Below, piece after piece: positions 52,092-59,676 of a stretch of DNA of 59,676 nt. Where the stretch lies: contig CAZHZT010000022.1 of assembly GCA_964537285.1 (NCBI GenBank), positions 1 through 59,676 on the forward strand. Direction: 5' to 3'. A program made the translations under genes and the position numbers. Below the pieces are notes generated by a model. That model worked only from the letters and a program-made list of their open reading frames with translations, ran no database searches and was not told where the DNA came from. This stretch comes from CAZHZT01 sp964537285. GTDB lineage: Bacteria > Bacteroidota > Bacteroidia > Chitinophagales > Saprospiraceae. The first letter of the stretch is position 1; every line of letters begins with the position of its first letter.

Positions 52092-55028
52092 ATGAATACC
52101 ACTAGAAAAAAGGAAAAGCTTAAAAAATTCGCCCAATCCCTTTCAGGAGAGTTTTATTCAGATCAATTAATGCGCGCACTGTACGCTACCGATGCTTCGG
52201 TTTATCAGGAAATGCCTTTAGCGGTAGCACTTCCCAAAACCGAATCGGACATTCAGCGGCTTATACAATTCGCTTATACTGAAGAAATTCCTTTAATCCC
52301 AAGGGCTGCAGGCACTTCATTAGCTGGTCAATGCGTAGGAAAAGGAATCGTAGTAGATACTTCAAAATATTTCACCAAAATACTGGAATTAAATGTAGCG
52401 GAAGGTTGGGTACGCATCCAGCCAGGGGTAATTCGCGATGAACTCAATAAATATTTAGCTCCTCAACAATTGTTTTTTGGACCTAATACCTCTACTGCCA
52501 ATCGATGTATGCTTGGTGGAATGGTAGGAAACAATTCTTCTGGCTCCACTTCTGTCAAGTATGGAGTTACCAGAGACAAAGTGATGGAAGTTAAAGGCTT
52601 TTTGAGTGATGGAAGTCCAGTCCACTTCAAACCATTGGACAAAGATGCATTTTATGAACAGGCCCTGTCTCCCGGGCTCGAAGGTCAAATCTATCAACAT
52701 TTAATCGAGTCACTCTCGAACGAAAGTTTAGTAGATGAAATTCACCGGCAATACCCCAAAAGCACAATTCATCGAAGAAATACAGGCTATGCGTTGGATA
52801 GTTTACTCAAAATGCAGCCTTTTGAAAATAAAGGTGAGCCCTTAAACCTTTCCAAGCTGATAGCGGGTTCCGAAGGAACTTTAATGTTCATGACCGAATT
52901 GAAGCTAAGGTTGGACCCAATCCCTCCTAAAGAAGAAATCCTGTTCTGCCCACATTTTGAAAGCATGAATCAGGCGATGGAAGCCGTACTTCTTATTATG
53001 GAGGAAGCTCCTTATGCCTGTGAACTCATGGATAAAATCATCCTGGATTGTACTCAGGGAAATCCAAAGCAGCAAAAGAACCGCTTTTTTGTAGAAGACG
53101 ACCCACAAGCCATTTTAATTGTCGAATTGCGTTCCAGTGAACCGAAGATTTTAGAAGCTCAGGTCCAACGACTAGAAGATAAGTTACGTAATAACCATTT
53201 AGGCTATGCCTACCCAACGGTATCTCCACCGCATACCCAAGCCGTCTGGGAATTGCGTAAAGCTGGCTTAGGCCTGCTTTCTAATATCGAAGGCGATGCT
53301 AAACCAGTAGCTTGTATAGAAGATACTGCCGTTGCGCTGGAAGATCTTCCTGCTTACATTCGAGACTTTGATCAACTCATAAAAAGCTTTAAGCAAGAGG
53401 CCGTATATTATGCTCATGCCGGGGCGGGAGAACTTCATCTGCGCCCAATTCTCGACCTAAAAAAATCAGAAGGCGTTGAACAGTTCTACGAGATTACCAA
53501 GGCTACGGCGGAACTAGTGAAAAGCTACAAAGGGTCTTTAAGTGGAGAACATGGCGACGGACGAGTAAGGGCAGGTTTCATCCCAATGATGTATGGAGCG
53601 AAGATCTATCAGTTCTTTAAAGAACTGAAATCGACCTGGGACCCTCAAAATATTTTCAACCCGGGCAAGATCGTTAACTCAGCTCCGATGACCGAATCAC
53701 TCCGCTATGAGCCAGATAGAAAGGAACCTGAGATTGAAACAATAAGCAGTTTTCAAAAAGAAGGCGGCATCCTTAGGGCTGCTGAAAAATGTAACGGTTC
53801 CGGGGATTGCCGCAAGCTATCAGGGGCCGGAGGTACTATGTGCCCAAGCTATCGCGCAACCCGAAACGAAAAAGACTCTACCCGGGCACGTGCCAATGCT
53901 TTAAGGTATTTCTTAACCCAGGATAAACAACCCAACCCTTTTGACCATAAAGAACTTAAGGAAGTATTGGATTTATGCCTGAGCTGTAAGGCTTGTGCGA
54001 GTGAATGTCCCTCAAGCGTTGATATGGCAGCCATGAAAGCAGAGTTCCTACATCAATATTACCGTACTAACGGTGCACCTCTTAGTGCAAAAGCCTTTTC
54101 CTCTATTGGCCAAGTCAATGCCATGGCCTCGAACTTCCCAAAAATGTATAACTTTTTACTTCAAAATACTTTTGTAGGAGGCTTGGTTAAGCAAGTTTTA
54201 AATGTTGCTCATCAAAGAAAAATCCCTCAGATAAATCATTCCTTAGTAAAATGGTATAAAAAGAACTACTTCAATAAAAAGCCATCGAATTCCAGAGGTA
54301 GAGTATATTTTTTCTTTGATGAGTTCACGAATTATCTCGATGTAGCAGCGGGAAAAGCAGCCATTGAATTATTATTTCTATTGGGCTATGAAGTTGCATA
54401 TATTCCGCATGCGGAAAGTGGGAGAGCTCAAATATCCAAGGGTTTCTTAAAGAAAGCACAGACACTAGCTATACATAATGTAAAAGCTTTTACAGGAAAG
54501 ATAGATGAAAAAACACCGCTTATTGGAATAGAACCTTCGGCTATTTTATCCTTTCAGGATGAATATCCTCGCCTGGTGTCTTCGTCAATAGAACCTGAAG
54601 CCAGGGAACTAGGCCAGAATACCCTTCTACTAGAATCCTTTTTGTATAAAGAAATTCAAAAAGGACAAATTGAGCAAGAACAATTTACACAAAAAGAAGC
54701 CCTGATTGCCTTTCATGGCCATTGCCATCAGAAAGCATTATCAGAGCCCGATCATACGGTATGGATGCTAAGCTTACCACAGAATTATCACGTTGAAGGT
54801 ATTCCTTCCGGATGCTGTGGCATGGCTGGTTCATTTGGATATGAAAAGGACCATTATCAAGTAAGCATGGATATTGGAGAAATGGTGTTGTTCCCAGAAG
54901 TAAGAAGGTACCCTCCGGATACGATCATTGCAGCGAATGGCACGAGTTGCCGGGAGCAAATCATTGATGGTACTGGCCGCATGGCCATGCATCCTGCTCA
55001 AATTTTACGAAATGCGTTGAAGGAGTAG
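52092..55028 (+). CDS. FAD/4Fe-4S glycolate/D-lactate-type dehydrogenase
   Basis: 978 residues in a fused layout like E. coli YdiJ (a D-2-hydroxyglutarate dehydrogenase). FAD_binding_4 is at ~35-260 (LIPRAAGTSLAGQCVG, GMVGNNSSGSTSVKYG), FAD-oxidase C-terminal at ~280-530 (HAGAGELHLRPILDLK, SLSGEHGDGRVRAGF). The ferredoxin-like part has one cluster motif near 566 (CNGSGDC...CP) and a second near 630 (CLSCKACASECPSSVD). The C-terminal cysteine-rich CCG domain has HGHCHQKAL and GIPSGCCGMAGSFGYEK. It oxidises a 2-hydroxy acid, passing electrons from FAD through the clusters; the substrate is not decided. Starts with ATG at 52092, monocistronic. Confidence 0.88.
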   Translation: MNTTRKKEKLKKFAQSLSGEFYSDQLMRALYATDASVYQEMPLAVALPKTESDIQRLIQFAYTEEIPLIPRAAGTSLAGQCVGKGIVVDTSKYFTKILELNVAEGWVRIQPGVIRDELNKYLAPQQLFFGPNTSTANRCMLGGMVGNNSSGSTSVKYGVTRDKVMEVKGFLSDGSPVHFKPLDKDAFYEQALSPGLEGQIYQHLIESLSNESLVDEIHRQYPKSTIHRRNTGYALDSLLKMQPFENKGEPLNLSKLIAGSEGTLMFMTELKLRLDPIPPKEEILFCPHFESMNQAMEAVLLIMEEAPYACELMDKIILDCTQGNPKQQKNRFFVEDDPQAILIVELRSSEPKILEAQVQRLEDKLRNNHLGYAYPTVSPPHTQAVWELRKAGLGLLSNIEGDAKPVACIEDTAVALEDLPAYIRDFDQLIKSFKQEAVYYAHAGAGELHLRPILDLKKSEGVEQFYEITKATAELVKSYKGSLSGEHGDGRVRAGFIPMMYGAKIYQFFKELKSTWDPQNIFNPGKIVNSAPMTESLRYEPDRKEPEIETISSFQKEGGILRAAEKCNGSGDCRKLSGAGGTMCPSYRATRNEKDSTRARANALRYFLTQDKQPNPFDHKELKEVLDLCLSCKACASECPSSVDMAAMKAEFLHQYYRTNGAPLSAKAFSSIGQVNAMASNFPKMYNFLLQNTFVGGLVKQVLNVAHQRKIPQINHSLVKWYKKNYFNKKPSNSRGRVYFFFDEFTNYLDVAAGKAAIELLFLLGYEVAYIPHAESGRAQISKGFLKKAQTLAIHNVKAFTGKIDEKTPLIGIEPSAILSFQDEYPRLVSSSIEPEARELGQNTLLLESFLYKEIQKGQIEQEQFTQKEALIAFHGHCHQKALSEPDHTVWMLSLPQNYHVEGIPSGCCGMAGSFGYEKDHYQVSMDIGEMVLFPEVRRYPPDTIIAANGTSCREQIIDGTGRMAMHPAQILRNALKE

Positions 55029-55081
55029 AAAATTCTTCGTTTACTTTCTCTACATTTGCTCCAGGAAATTCTGGTTAAAGC

Positions 55082-55142
55082 GTCTCGTTGCCCTCAGTAG
55101 GAATTTTTTTTGGAGGAAATTCCTTTCCAAGAGCAACGAGAC
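55082..55142. repeat. Two-layer hairpin upstream of the cystathionine gamma-synthase gene
   Basis: GTCTCGTTGC (55082-55091) pairs with GCAACGAGAC (55133-55142), and AGGAATTT (55099-55106) with AAATTCCT (55117-55124). It lies 54 bp after the dehydrogenase stop and 48 bp before the next start; it may terminate the former and it lies within the leader of the latter. Confidence 0.6.
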
Positions 55143-55189
55143 ACTTCGAAAAACAACTATTCAGAAAAATTTCATACAAAACATACACC

Positions 55190-56329
55190 ATGAAATTCGG
55201 TACCAAAGTTATTCATGCAGGTATTGAACCTGACCCGACGACAGGAGCCATCATGACTCCTATATATCAAACATCCACATATGTTCAGGCTGCCCCCGGA
55301 GATCACAAAGGCTATGAATATGCTCGCACGCAAAACCCTACCAGATCTGTATTGGAGAAAAACCTGGCGGCACTGGAGAATGGCCTTGATGCTATTTGTT
55401 TTGCCAGTGGATTAGCTGCCATGGATGCGATCTTGCATACTTTAAAACCAGGAGATGAAATAATTTCGACAGATGATCTTTACGGTGGTTCCTACCGGCT
55501 AATGACCACTGTTTATGAAAAAATGGGCATCAAATCCCATTTTGTTTCTATGGAACAACCTGAGCATTTAGAAACACTCATTAATAGCAATACCAAATTA
55601 ATTTGGGTTGAAACGCCTACCAACCCAATGCTCAACATCATTGATATTGCCGCAGTTTGTGAAATCGCTAAAAAGCACAATGTCCTCTCGGTAGTTGACA
55701 ATACTTTTGCTTCACCCTACCTGCAAAATCCTTTAGATCTTGGTGCAGACGTAGTACTTCATTCTGCAACAAAATATATAGGAGGGCATTCAGACCTGAT
55801 CCTTGGGGCATTAATTGTAAAAGATCCTGAACTTGCAAACCAATATCACTATATACAAAATGCTGTAGGCGCCGTTCCTGGTCCACAGGATTGTTTTCTT
55901 GCATTAAGGGGCATAAAAACGCTCCACATTCGCGTAGAAAGAGCATGCCAGAATGCGGCTAAAATTGCTGAAGTTCTAAAAGATCACGATAAAGTAGCTA
56001 ATGTGTATTATCCGGGATTTACAAACCATCCTAACCATAAAGTAGCAGCCCGCCAAATGCGTCATTTCGGGGGCATGGTTTCTTTTGACCTGAAAGAAAA
56101 TTCCCTTGAAGCCGCCACCCAGATTATGCAAAGAATGAACTATTTTCATTTGGCTGAATCTTTAGGCGGGGTAGAATCATTGGTGGGCCATCCTGCTACA
56201 ATGACGCATGCGTCCATTCCAAGAGAAGAACGCCTTAAAGTTGGATTGACAGATTCGTTGATTAGATTAAGTGTGGGCATTGAAGATGTAAACGATTTAC
56301 TAGATGACCTAAACCAGGCATTGGGGTAA
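55190..56329 (+). CDS. Cystathionine gamma-synthase/lyase (PLP)
   Basis: 379 residues from ATG 55190. An in-frame ATG at 55088 would start inside the hairpin and is rejected, as the family begins at MKFGTKVIHAG. Motifs: TPIYQTSTYVQ, YEYARTQNPTRSVLE, FASGLAAMDAIL, VETPTNPMLNIIDI, VDNTFASPYLQNP, and LHSATKYIGGHSDLILG with the PLP lysine. The C-terminus has LAESLGGVESLVGHPATMTH and GLTDSLIRLSVGIED. It is a cytosolic enzyme of the trans-sulfuration pathway; synthase and lyase cannot be told apart by eye. A perfect 70-bp palindrome follows. Confidence 0.92.
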   Translation: MKFGTKVIHAGIEPDPTTGAIMTPIYQTSTYVQAAPGDHKGYEYARTQNPTRSVLEKNLAALENGLDAICFASGLAAMDAILHTLKPGDEIISTDDLYGGSYRLMTTVYEKMGIKSHFVSMEQPEHLETLINSNTKLIWVETPTNPMLNIIDIAAVCEIAKKHNVLSVVDNTFASPYLQNPLDLGADVVLHSATKYIGGHSDLILGALIVKDPELANQYHYIQNAVGAVPGPQDCFLALRGIKTLHIRVERACQNAAKIAEVLKDHDKVANVYYPGFTNHPNHKVAARQMRHFGGMVSFDLKENSLEAATQIMQRMNYFHLAESLGGVESLVGHPATMTHASIPREERLKVGLTDSLIRLSVGIEDVNDLLDDLNQALG

Positions 56330-56340
56330 CCTCCTTTTCT

Positions 56341-56410
56341 CCATAAAAATGGATAGAATAAAAAAAGGGACGTGTACACGTCCCTTTTTTTATTCTATCC
56401 ATTTTTATGG
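56341..56410. terminator. Perfect 70-bp palindrome
   Basis: Bases 56341-56375 are exactly complementary to 56376-56410 with no spacer. The centre is GACGTGTACACGTC and the arms contain a run of seven A or T. It begins 11 bp after the cystathionine gamma-synthase/lyase stop and ends 67 bp before the radC start. Confidence 0.8.
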
Positions 56411-56477
56411 AATATCTCAAAACCTCCGTCTTGTAATAGACAACAAATTTCTCCACCCAAAACGAATTGAAAACATC

Positions 56478-57188
56478 ATGAAAGAACCCTTATCTTATTC
56501 CACAACCCCTTTGACTATAAAAGCCTGGGCAGAGGCGGACCGCCCAAGGGAAAAACTGATGATTAGAGGTAAAAAAGCACTCTCAGATGCCGAATTATTA
56601 GCCATCTTAATTGGTTCCGGAACCCGGGAAGAGTCCGCGGTTGGGCTTAGTCAAAGAATCTTAAACTCTGTAGAAAATAATCTGAATGAACTAGTAAAAA
56701 AAACCATAAAAGAACTCATGAAATTTAAAGGTATTGGCGAAGCTAAAGCGATTACCATTGCAGCCGCATTAGAGCTTGGACGGCGCACCCAACATGCCAA
56801 TATTATTGACCGCCCCCAGATAAAATCCAGCCGCGATGCATTTAATTGTATAGCCCCCATGCTGATCGATCTCTCTCATGAAGAGTTTTGGATCTTATTG
56901 CTGAATCGTGCTAACCGGGTAATGACGCGCTTGCGTGTCAGTACCGGAGGAATTACAGGTACTGTGGTAGATGCTAAAATGATCTTTAAAAAAGCCATTG
57001 AAGGGGCTGCGGTCTCCCTTATTCTTTGTCATAATCATCCCTCGGGGAACCTTCAACCGAGCCAGGCAGATTTAACCATTACCAAAAAGTTAAAACAGGG
57101 CGGTGAAATGCTCGATATCAATGTGCTCGATCACCTGATCATCTCCGAAAAAGGTTATTACAGTTTTGCAGATGAAGGGAATATGTAG
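56478..57188 (+). CDS. radC: RadC family protein (JAB domain)
   Basis: 236 residues from the ATG at 56478 (MKEPLSYSTTPLTIKAWAEA); an in-frame ATG at 56349 starts inside the palindrome and is rejected. The N-terminal UPF0758 helical part includes RPREKLMIRGKKALSDAELL and a helix-hairpin-helix (LMKFKGIGEAKAITIAAALE). The JAB/MPN metallopeptidase-like domain has LILCHNHPSGNLQPSQADL, with the conserved HxHP(S)xxD residues intact. Despite the name, a role in DNA repair is not established for this family. A perfect hairpin follows. Confidence 0.93.
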   Translation: MKEPLSYSTTPLTIKAWAEADRPREKLMIRGKKALSDAELLAILIGSGTREESAVGLSQRILNSVENNLNELVKKTIKELMKFKGIGEAKAITIAAALELGRRTQHANIIDRPQIKSSRDAFNCIAPMLIDLSHEEFWILLLNRANRVMTRLRVSTGGITGTVVDAKMIFKKAIEGAAVSLILCHNHPSGNLQPSQADLTITKKLKQGGEMLDINVLDHLIISEKGYYSFADEGNM

Positions 57189-57192
57189 TAAG

Positions 57193-57254
57193 TAATCAGA
57201 AATGCTATTGAGTCCAGGCGCTACCACGCCTGGACTCAATAGCATTTCTGATTA
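57193..57254. terminator. Perfect 28-bp stem between convergent radC and DUF3667 genes
   Basis: Arms 57193-57220 and 57227-57254 are exactly complementary around a 6-base loop (CTACCA). The right arm ends in the stop codon of the minus-strand DUF3667 gene, and the left begins 4 bp after the radC stop. Confidence 0.85.
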
Positions 57255-58313
57255 AAAAATAAAAAAGCTTACTATGAAAATTAAAACGGAAGAAAGCGTA
57301 AATATGAAGAAATAAGCAAAAACAGCAATCCAGTATTTAATGAAAGTTTTTAAAATGCCCTGCCGATAGAATCGTTTCATAGACAGAAAAATATAAATGG
57401 CGATTATTATGATTGGAATACTTGAAAATGCAGGGGATATTTGCTTAGAAATAAATAAGTAAAGCCCCGTTAAAATAAATACAAATGTATGCACATGGTA
57501 CCCAAAAACCAGATGCTCAACATAGTAAAAATTGCGGCGAACATACAACAGCTTATAAAGAAGAGCTAGAATCGGCATCATAAAAAAGCCTAACCAAAGG
57601 ACTTTCCCTATGGAGTAGCGAAAGAAACTTCTGGGATCTTTCATAAACTTGATGCTTTGCTGTAAAAGCATCTGCTTCCAAAAATCTCCAACTTCATATT
57701 TCTCAGCCACTTCTTTTGGGGATAAGTTTTCAAAATCATCTGCTGAGATAATTACATCTATTCCCTCACCTTCTATTTTAACAATAGAATTAATTTTAAT
57801 ACTATCTTTCCTTGCACGAATATTATTAATGATCGGAATTTTACTACGAAGGCTATCGATGGACTTTTTTACATTGCCCCCCTTAAACGTTTGCATTACC
57901 TTAACAGCTGCAGTATCGAAATCTGCTACAAATTCCATTTGCAGGCGAGCCGCTCTGGCCTCTTTAATCTCTTCCATTTCAAAGTTATTGAATTGGATAA
58001 CAAAGCTGAGGGCGGCAATTAAAAAGATGGTTGCCAATAAAAAGATTCTAAGCGGAGAAACGTATTTCTTGTGTCTCCCCATGAAATATTGACGCGTAAG
58101 CTTTCCAGGAACCAACAGGTCGCGTAAAGTGGGAAAAATAGTATAATCCAGATTGAAAAAGTGGGAGAAAAAATCTCCTATCAGATGAATAAACTTTATG
58201 CGGCCATCTGAATTTTTTTGACCACAAGCCGGGCAAAACTTTGCATTTTCCGGCAAAATGGCTTCACAATTAAGGCATAATTTTTCTTCGGGAATACGCT
58301 CTTGCGGCTCCAT
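57252..58313 (-). CDS. DUF3667 zinc-ribbon membrane protein
   Basis: 353 residues. The N-terminus carries a zinc ribbon, LCLNCEAILPENAKFCPACG (CxxC...CxxC). FPTLRDLLVPGKLTRQYFMG and RHKKYVSPLRIFLLATIFLI follow, with one TM there. A soluble loop (~115-230) precedes about four further hydrophobic helices (GFFMMPILALLYKLLY and others). This is the DUF3667 pattern: integral membrane, unknown function. It lies 12 bp before the CapA-like gene's stop on the same strand and could be co-transcribed with it. Confidence 0.8.
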   Translation of the reverse strand: MEPQERIPEEKLCLNCEAILPENAKFCPACGQKNSDGRIKFIHLIGDFFSHFFNLDYTIFPTLRDLLVPGKLTRQYFMGRHKKYVSPLRIFLLATIFLIAALSFVIQFNNFEMEEIKEARAARLQMEFVADFDTAAVKVMQTFKGGNVKKSIDSLRSKIPIINNIRARKDSIKINSIVKIEGEGIDVIISADDFENLSPKEVAEKYEVGDFWKQMLLQQSIKFMKDPRSFFRYSIGKVLWLGFFMMPILALLYKLLYVRRNFYYVEHLVFGYHVHTFVFILTGLYLFISKQISPAFSSIPIIIIAIYIFLSMKRFYRQGILKTFIKYWIAVFAYFFIFTLSSVLIFIVSFFIF

Positions 58314-58325
58314 AGTTTTACAGGT

Positions 58326-59492
58326 TTACTTCTTCAAGATAAACCCATCTTCCTTAATTGTCAAAGGTGTTTCCGGAAAATCAGCCAAAGTCAGGGATTT
58401 CAATAGACGAAGTCCTTCACCTTTAGGATCAACTTTGGGACCATGTGTTTTTTGCTGATATACTGATGTCACTTTTGCATGAACAAAACCTCCGTTTTCA
58501 TCAACGAAAACATTTATCAAGGGAGCCACACCTGCAGCCCCACGCAAATTAAAGCGCCCATAAGTACAGAAATTCCCTAAGCTATAAGAAATGAATCGGT
58601 TTTTATACAATTCCACCGCACGTGTTACATGAGGCCCGTGCCCAAACACAATATCCGCTCCGGCATCGATTACTGCATGAGCAAAAGCATGGACATTTCC
58701 CCTGTTTTCGCCGTAATAGGTTTCCGTTTTTTTGGGAACATGCTGATTTTTAGCCCCCTCTGCACCACCATGAAAAGAAACAATGATGATATCGCACTGA
58801 TCTTTAAGTGAGTTTACGATGTTTTTTGCATATTCTAATCTTCGAATATCGCATGTTCCAGAATTTGGAGCAAATGCACAGAACCCCCACTTTTTTCCTT
58901 CGCGCTCAATAATGGCAGTTTCATCCGTTCCTGCCAGGCCTGCAAATGCAATACCAGCTTCTTTTAAAAGCGCCTTAGTGCGGGTACGCCCGGTAGGTCC
59001 AAAATCTCCAGAGTGATTATTTGCCAAGCTCAACAGATCAAAACCAGTTTCGACAAAGTGATTTACATATGATTCCGGTGAACGAAAAGCATAACATAAG
59101 TCCGGATTGGAGCACCTTTTTACGGTTCCTCCTTTATCAAGGATTGTCCCTTCCAGGTTTCCGAAAGTAACATCTGCAGAGCGAAGAAGATCAGCAACAT
59201 CTTTAAACAGATCTTTCCCTCCGTTTGGTGGCAAATAATTTGGAGAAGGATAGTTGGTTCCCAGCATCATATCCCCTACCCCAATCACACTGAACAACCG
59301 AACGGAATCCTCTTCAATTGGTGGGGTTGAATCTTGAAGCATTTGAACAACGGTTTCACTCTTGGATTTTTCATTCAGCTGAATGCTGGAAACATTTGAC
59401 CCCGGCTCCGTTACACAAGCCACAGAAACCACTAAAACACTTAACAAAAATAGACTTCCTGAGAGGAAGTCTATTAAAGAAAATTTTCTCAT
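58326..59492 (-). CDS. CapA/PgsA-like metallophosphoesterase-fold lipoprotein
   Basis: 388 residues. SVLVVSVACVTE is a lipobox with Cys at ~26. The CapA domain (~65-320) has GVGDMMLGTNYPSP, VTFGNLEGTI, LSLANNHSGDFGPTG, VSFHGGAEGAKNQH and ADIVFGHGPHVTRAVEL: the Asp, Asn, His and HG(P)H ligand positions of the calcineurin-like phosphoesterase fold used by capsule proteins CapA/PgsA. It is probably attached to the membrane facing the periplasm. The substrate is unknown; PgsA functions in poly-gamma-glutamate export, but there are no pgsBC genes nearby. Element A copy 6 lies 46 bp upstream. Confidence 0.85.
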   Translation of the reverse strand: MRKFSLIDFLSGSLFLLSVLVVSVACVTEPGSNVSSIQLNEKSKSETVVQMLQDSTPPIEEDSVRLFSVIGVGDMMLGTNYPSPNYLPPNGGKDLFKDVADLLRSADVTFGNLEGTILDKGGTVKRCSNPDLCYAFRSPESYVNHFVETGFDLLSLANNHSGDFGPTGRTRTKALLKEAGIAFAGLAGTDETAIIEREGKKWGFCAFAPNSGTCDIRRLEYAKNIVNSLKDQCDIIIVSFHGGAEGAKNQHVPKKTETYYGENRGNVHAFAHAVIDAGADIVFGHGPHVTRAVELYKNRFISYSLGNFCTYGRFNLRGAAGVAPLINVFVDENGGFVHAKVTSVYQQKTHGPKVDPKGEGLRLLKSLTLADFPETPLTIKEDGFILKK

Positions 59493-59538
59493 ATTATGTT
59501 TTCGGTTATTAGAATGATATGTAAGAAAATGTAATTTC

Positions 59539-59625
59539 GTTCTTTGACAAATTGTGTGGAGTTTAAAAATGATAAAACCTGAATGCCCTGGTGGCTAAAG
59601 GGGTTATCATTTTTAAACTTCATTT
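59539..59625 (+). repeat. Element A copy 6 (right outer arm missing)
   Basis: Starts GTTCTTTGACAAATTGTG with the inner arm TGGAGTTTAAAAATGATAA. The partner arm TTATCATTTTTAAACTTCA carries matching changes, so the stem is preserved although the sequence differs from copies 1-5. The loop reads GAATGCCCTGGTGGCT. The right outer arm is degraded. Confidence 0.8.
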
Positions 59626-59676
59626 TAGGGATTAGGCAATTAATAAGCTACCCAAATTTTGCGAAGTAATTTTTTT

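Noticed and set aside
55088..55189. Longer N-terminus of the cystathionine gamma-synthase/lyase
   Set aside because: The extension is the translated hairpin; the family begins at MKFGTKVIHAG.
56349..56477. Longer N-terminus of RadC
   Set aside because: Begins inside the 70-bp palindrome; RadC proteins start near MKEPLSYS.
12979..59625. CRISPR array from the repeats
   Set aside because: The copies are kilobases apart, palindromic and not separated by uniform spacers; no cas genes.
1..59676. tRNA or rRNA genes
   Set aside because: No tRNA-like T-loop/acceptor pair or rRNA sequence was recognised in any intergenic region.

Overview
The window is a 59.7-kb chromosomal piece from a member of the Bacteroidota, most likely the Saprospiria (Lewinella/Haliscomenobacter-like). 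The evidence is two secreted proteins with type IX secretion (T9SS) C-terminal sorting domains, a one-polypeptide hybrid two-component sensor with Reg_prop propellers and an AraC output domain, an acpP-fabF-rnc cluster, a dut-nucleotidyltransferase-TPR-DUF4292-EnvC operon, and promoter boxes of the Bacteroidota TAnnTTTG type. I see no rRNA, tRNA, CRISPR array, phage or replication origin.

Layout. 0-3.1 kb (minus strand) is an envelope module: a tandem-OmpA lipid-free membrane protein cut by the window edge, a DUF697-coiled coil-TM-OmpA protein, a shorter DUF697 paralogue and a small acyl-carrier-like protein that has lost its phosphopantetheine serine. Upstream of it, 3.3-7.4 kb holds a hybrid two-component system broken by one base in a homopolymer. 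7.6-14.2 kb is surface-polymer related: a YfhO-family membrane protein, a sulfotransferase, a GT4 glycosyltransferase and a UDP-GlcNAc 2-epimerase. 14.3-20.5 kb holds an acyl-CoA dehydrogenase, a secreted subtilase and a protein resembling the tail of SWIM zinc-finger proteins. 21-23.4 kb is rnc-fabF-acpP. 24-30.8 kb is pyruvate kinase plus the dut-to-EnvC run. 31.1-36 kb holds hflX, an M29 aminopeptidase, a possible DEDD-fold protein and a WcaJ-type sugar transferase. 36.3-45.9 kb holds lipoproteins, a Gfo/Idh/MocA oxidoreductase, a secreted DUF4836-like protein and a 1322-residue DUF11 T9SS cargo. 46.2-59.5 kb holds hemW, a BamA/TamA-like barrel, an Rpn/PD-(D/E)XK protein whose charged helical repeat contains an assembly gap, a GNAT-like protein, an FAD/FeS glycolate-lactate type dehydrogenase, a cystathionine gamma-synthase/lyase, radC, a DUF3667 membrane protein and a CapA-like protein.

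The most striking content lies between the genes. A hairpin repeat of about 105 bp (here 'element A') occurs six times, each copy 23-92 bp upstream of a start codon, with a conserved loop and arms that change together. Short derivatives with the same outer arms occur four more times. One A copy has been split by another palindromic element ('B', 183 bp) that is bounded by TA dinucleotides and whose removal exactly restores A. A third family ('D') has two copies, one of which supplies the rnc stop codon. By contrast, gene 3' ends carry unrelated but perfect or nearly perfect palindromes of 30-70 bp (for example 16233-16282 and 56341-56410), several overlapping stop codons. No transposase that could move these elements is visible in the window, so any mover must act in trans.
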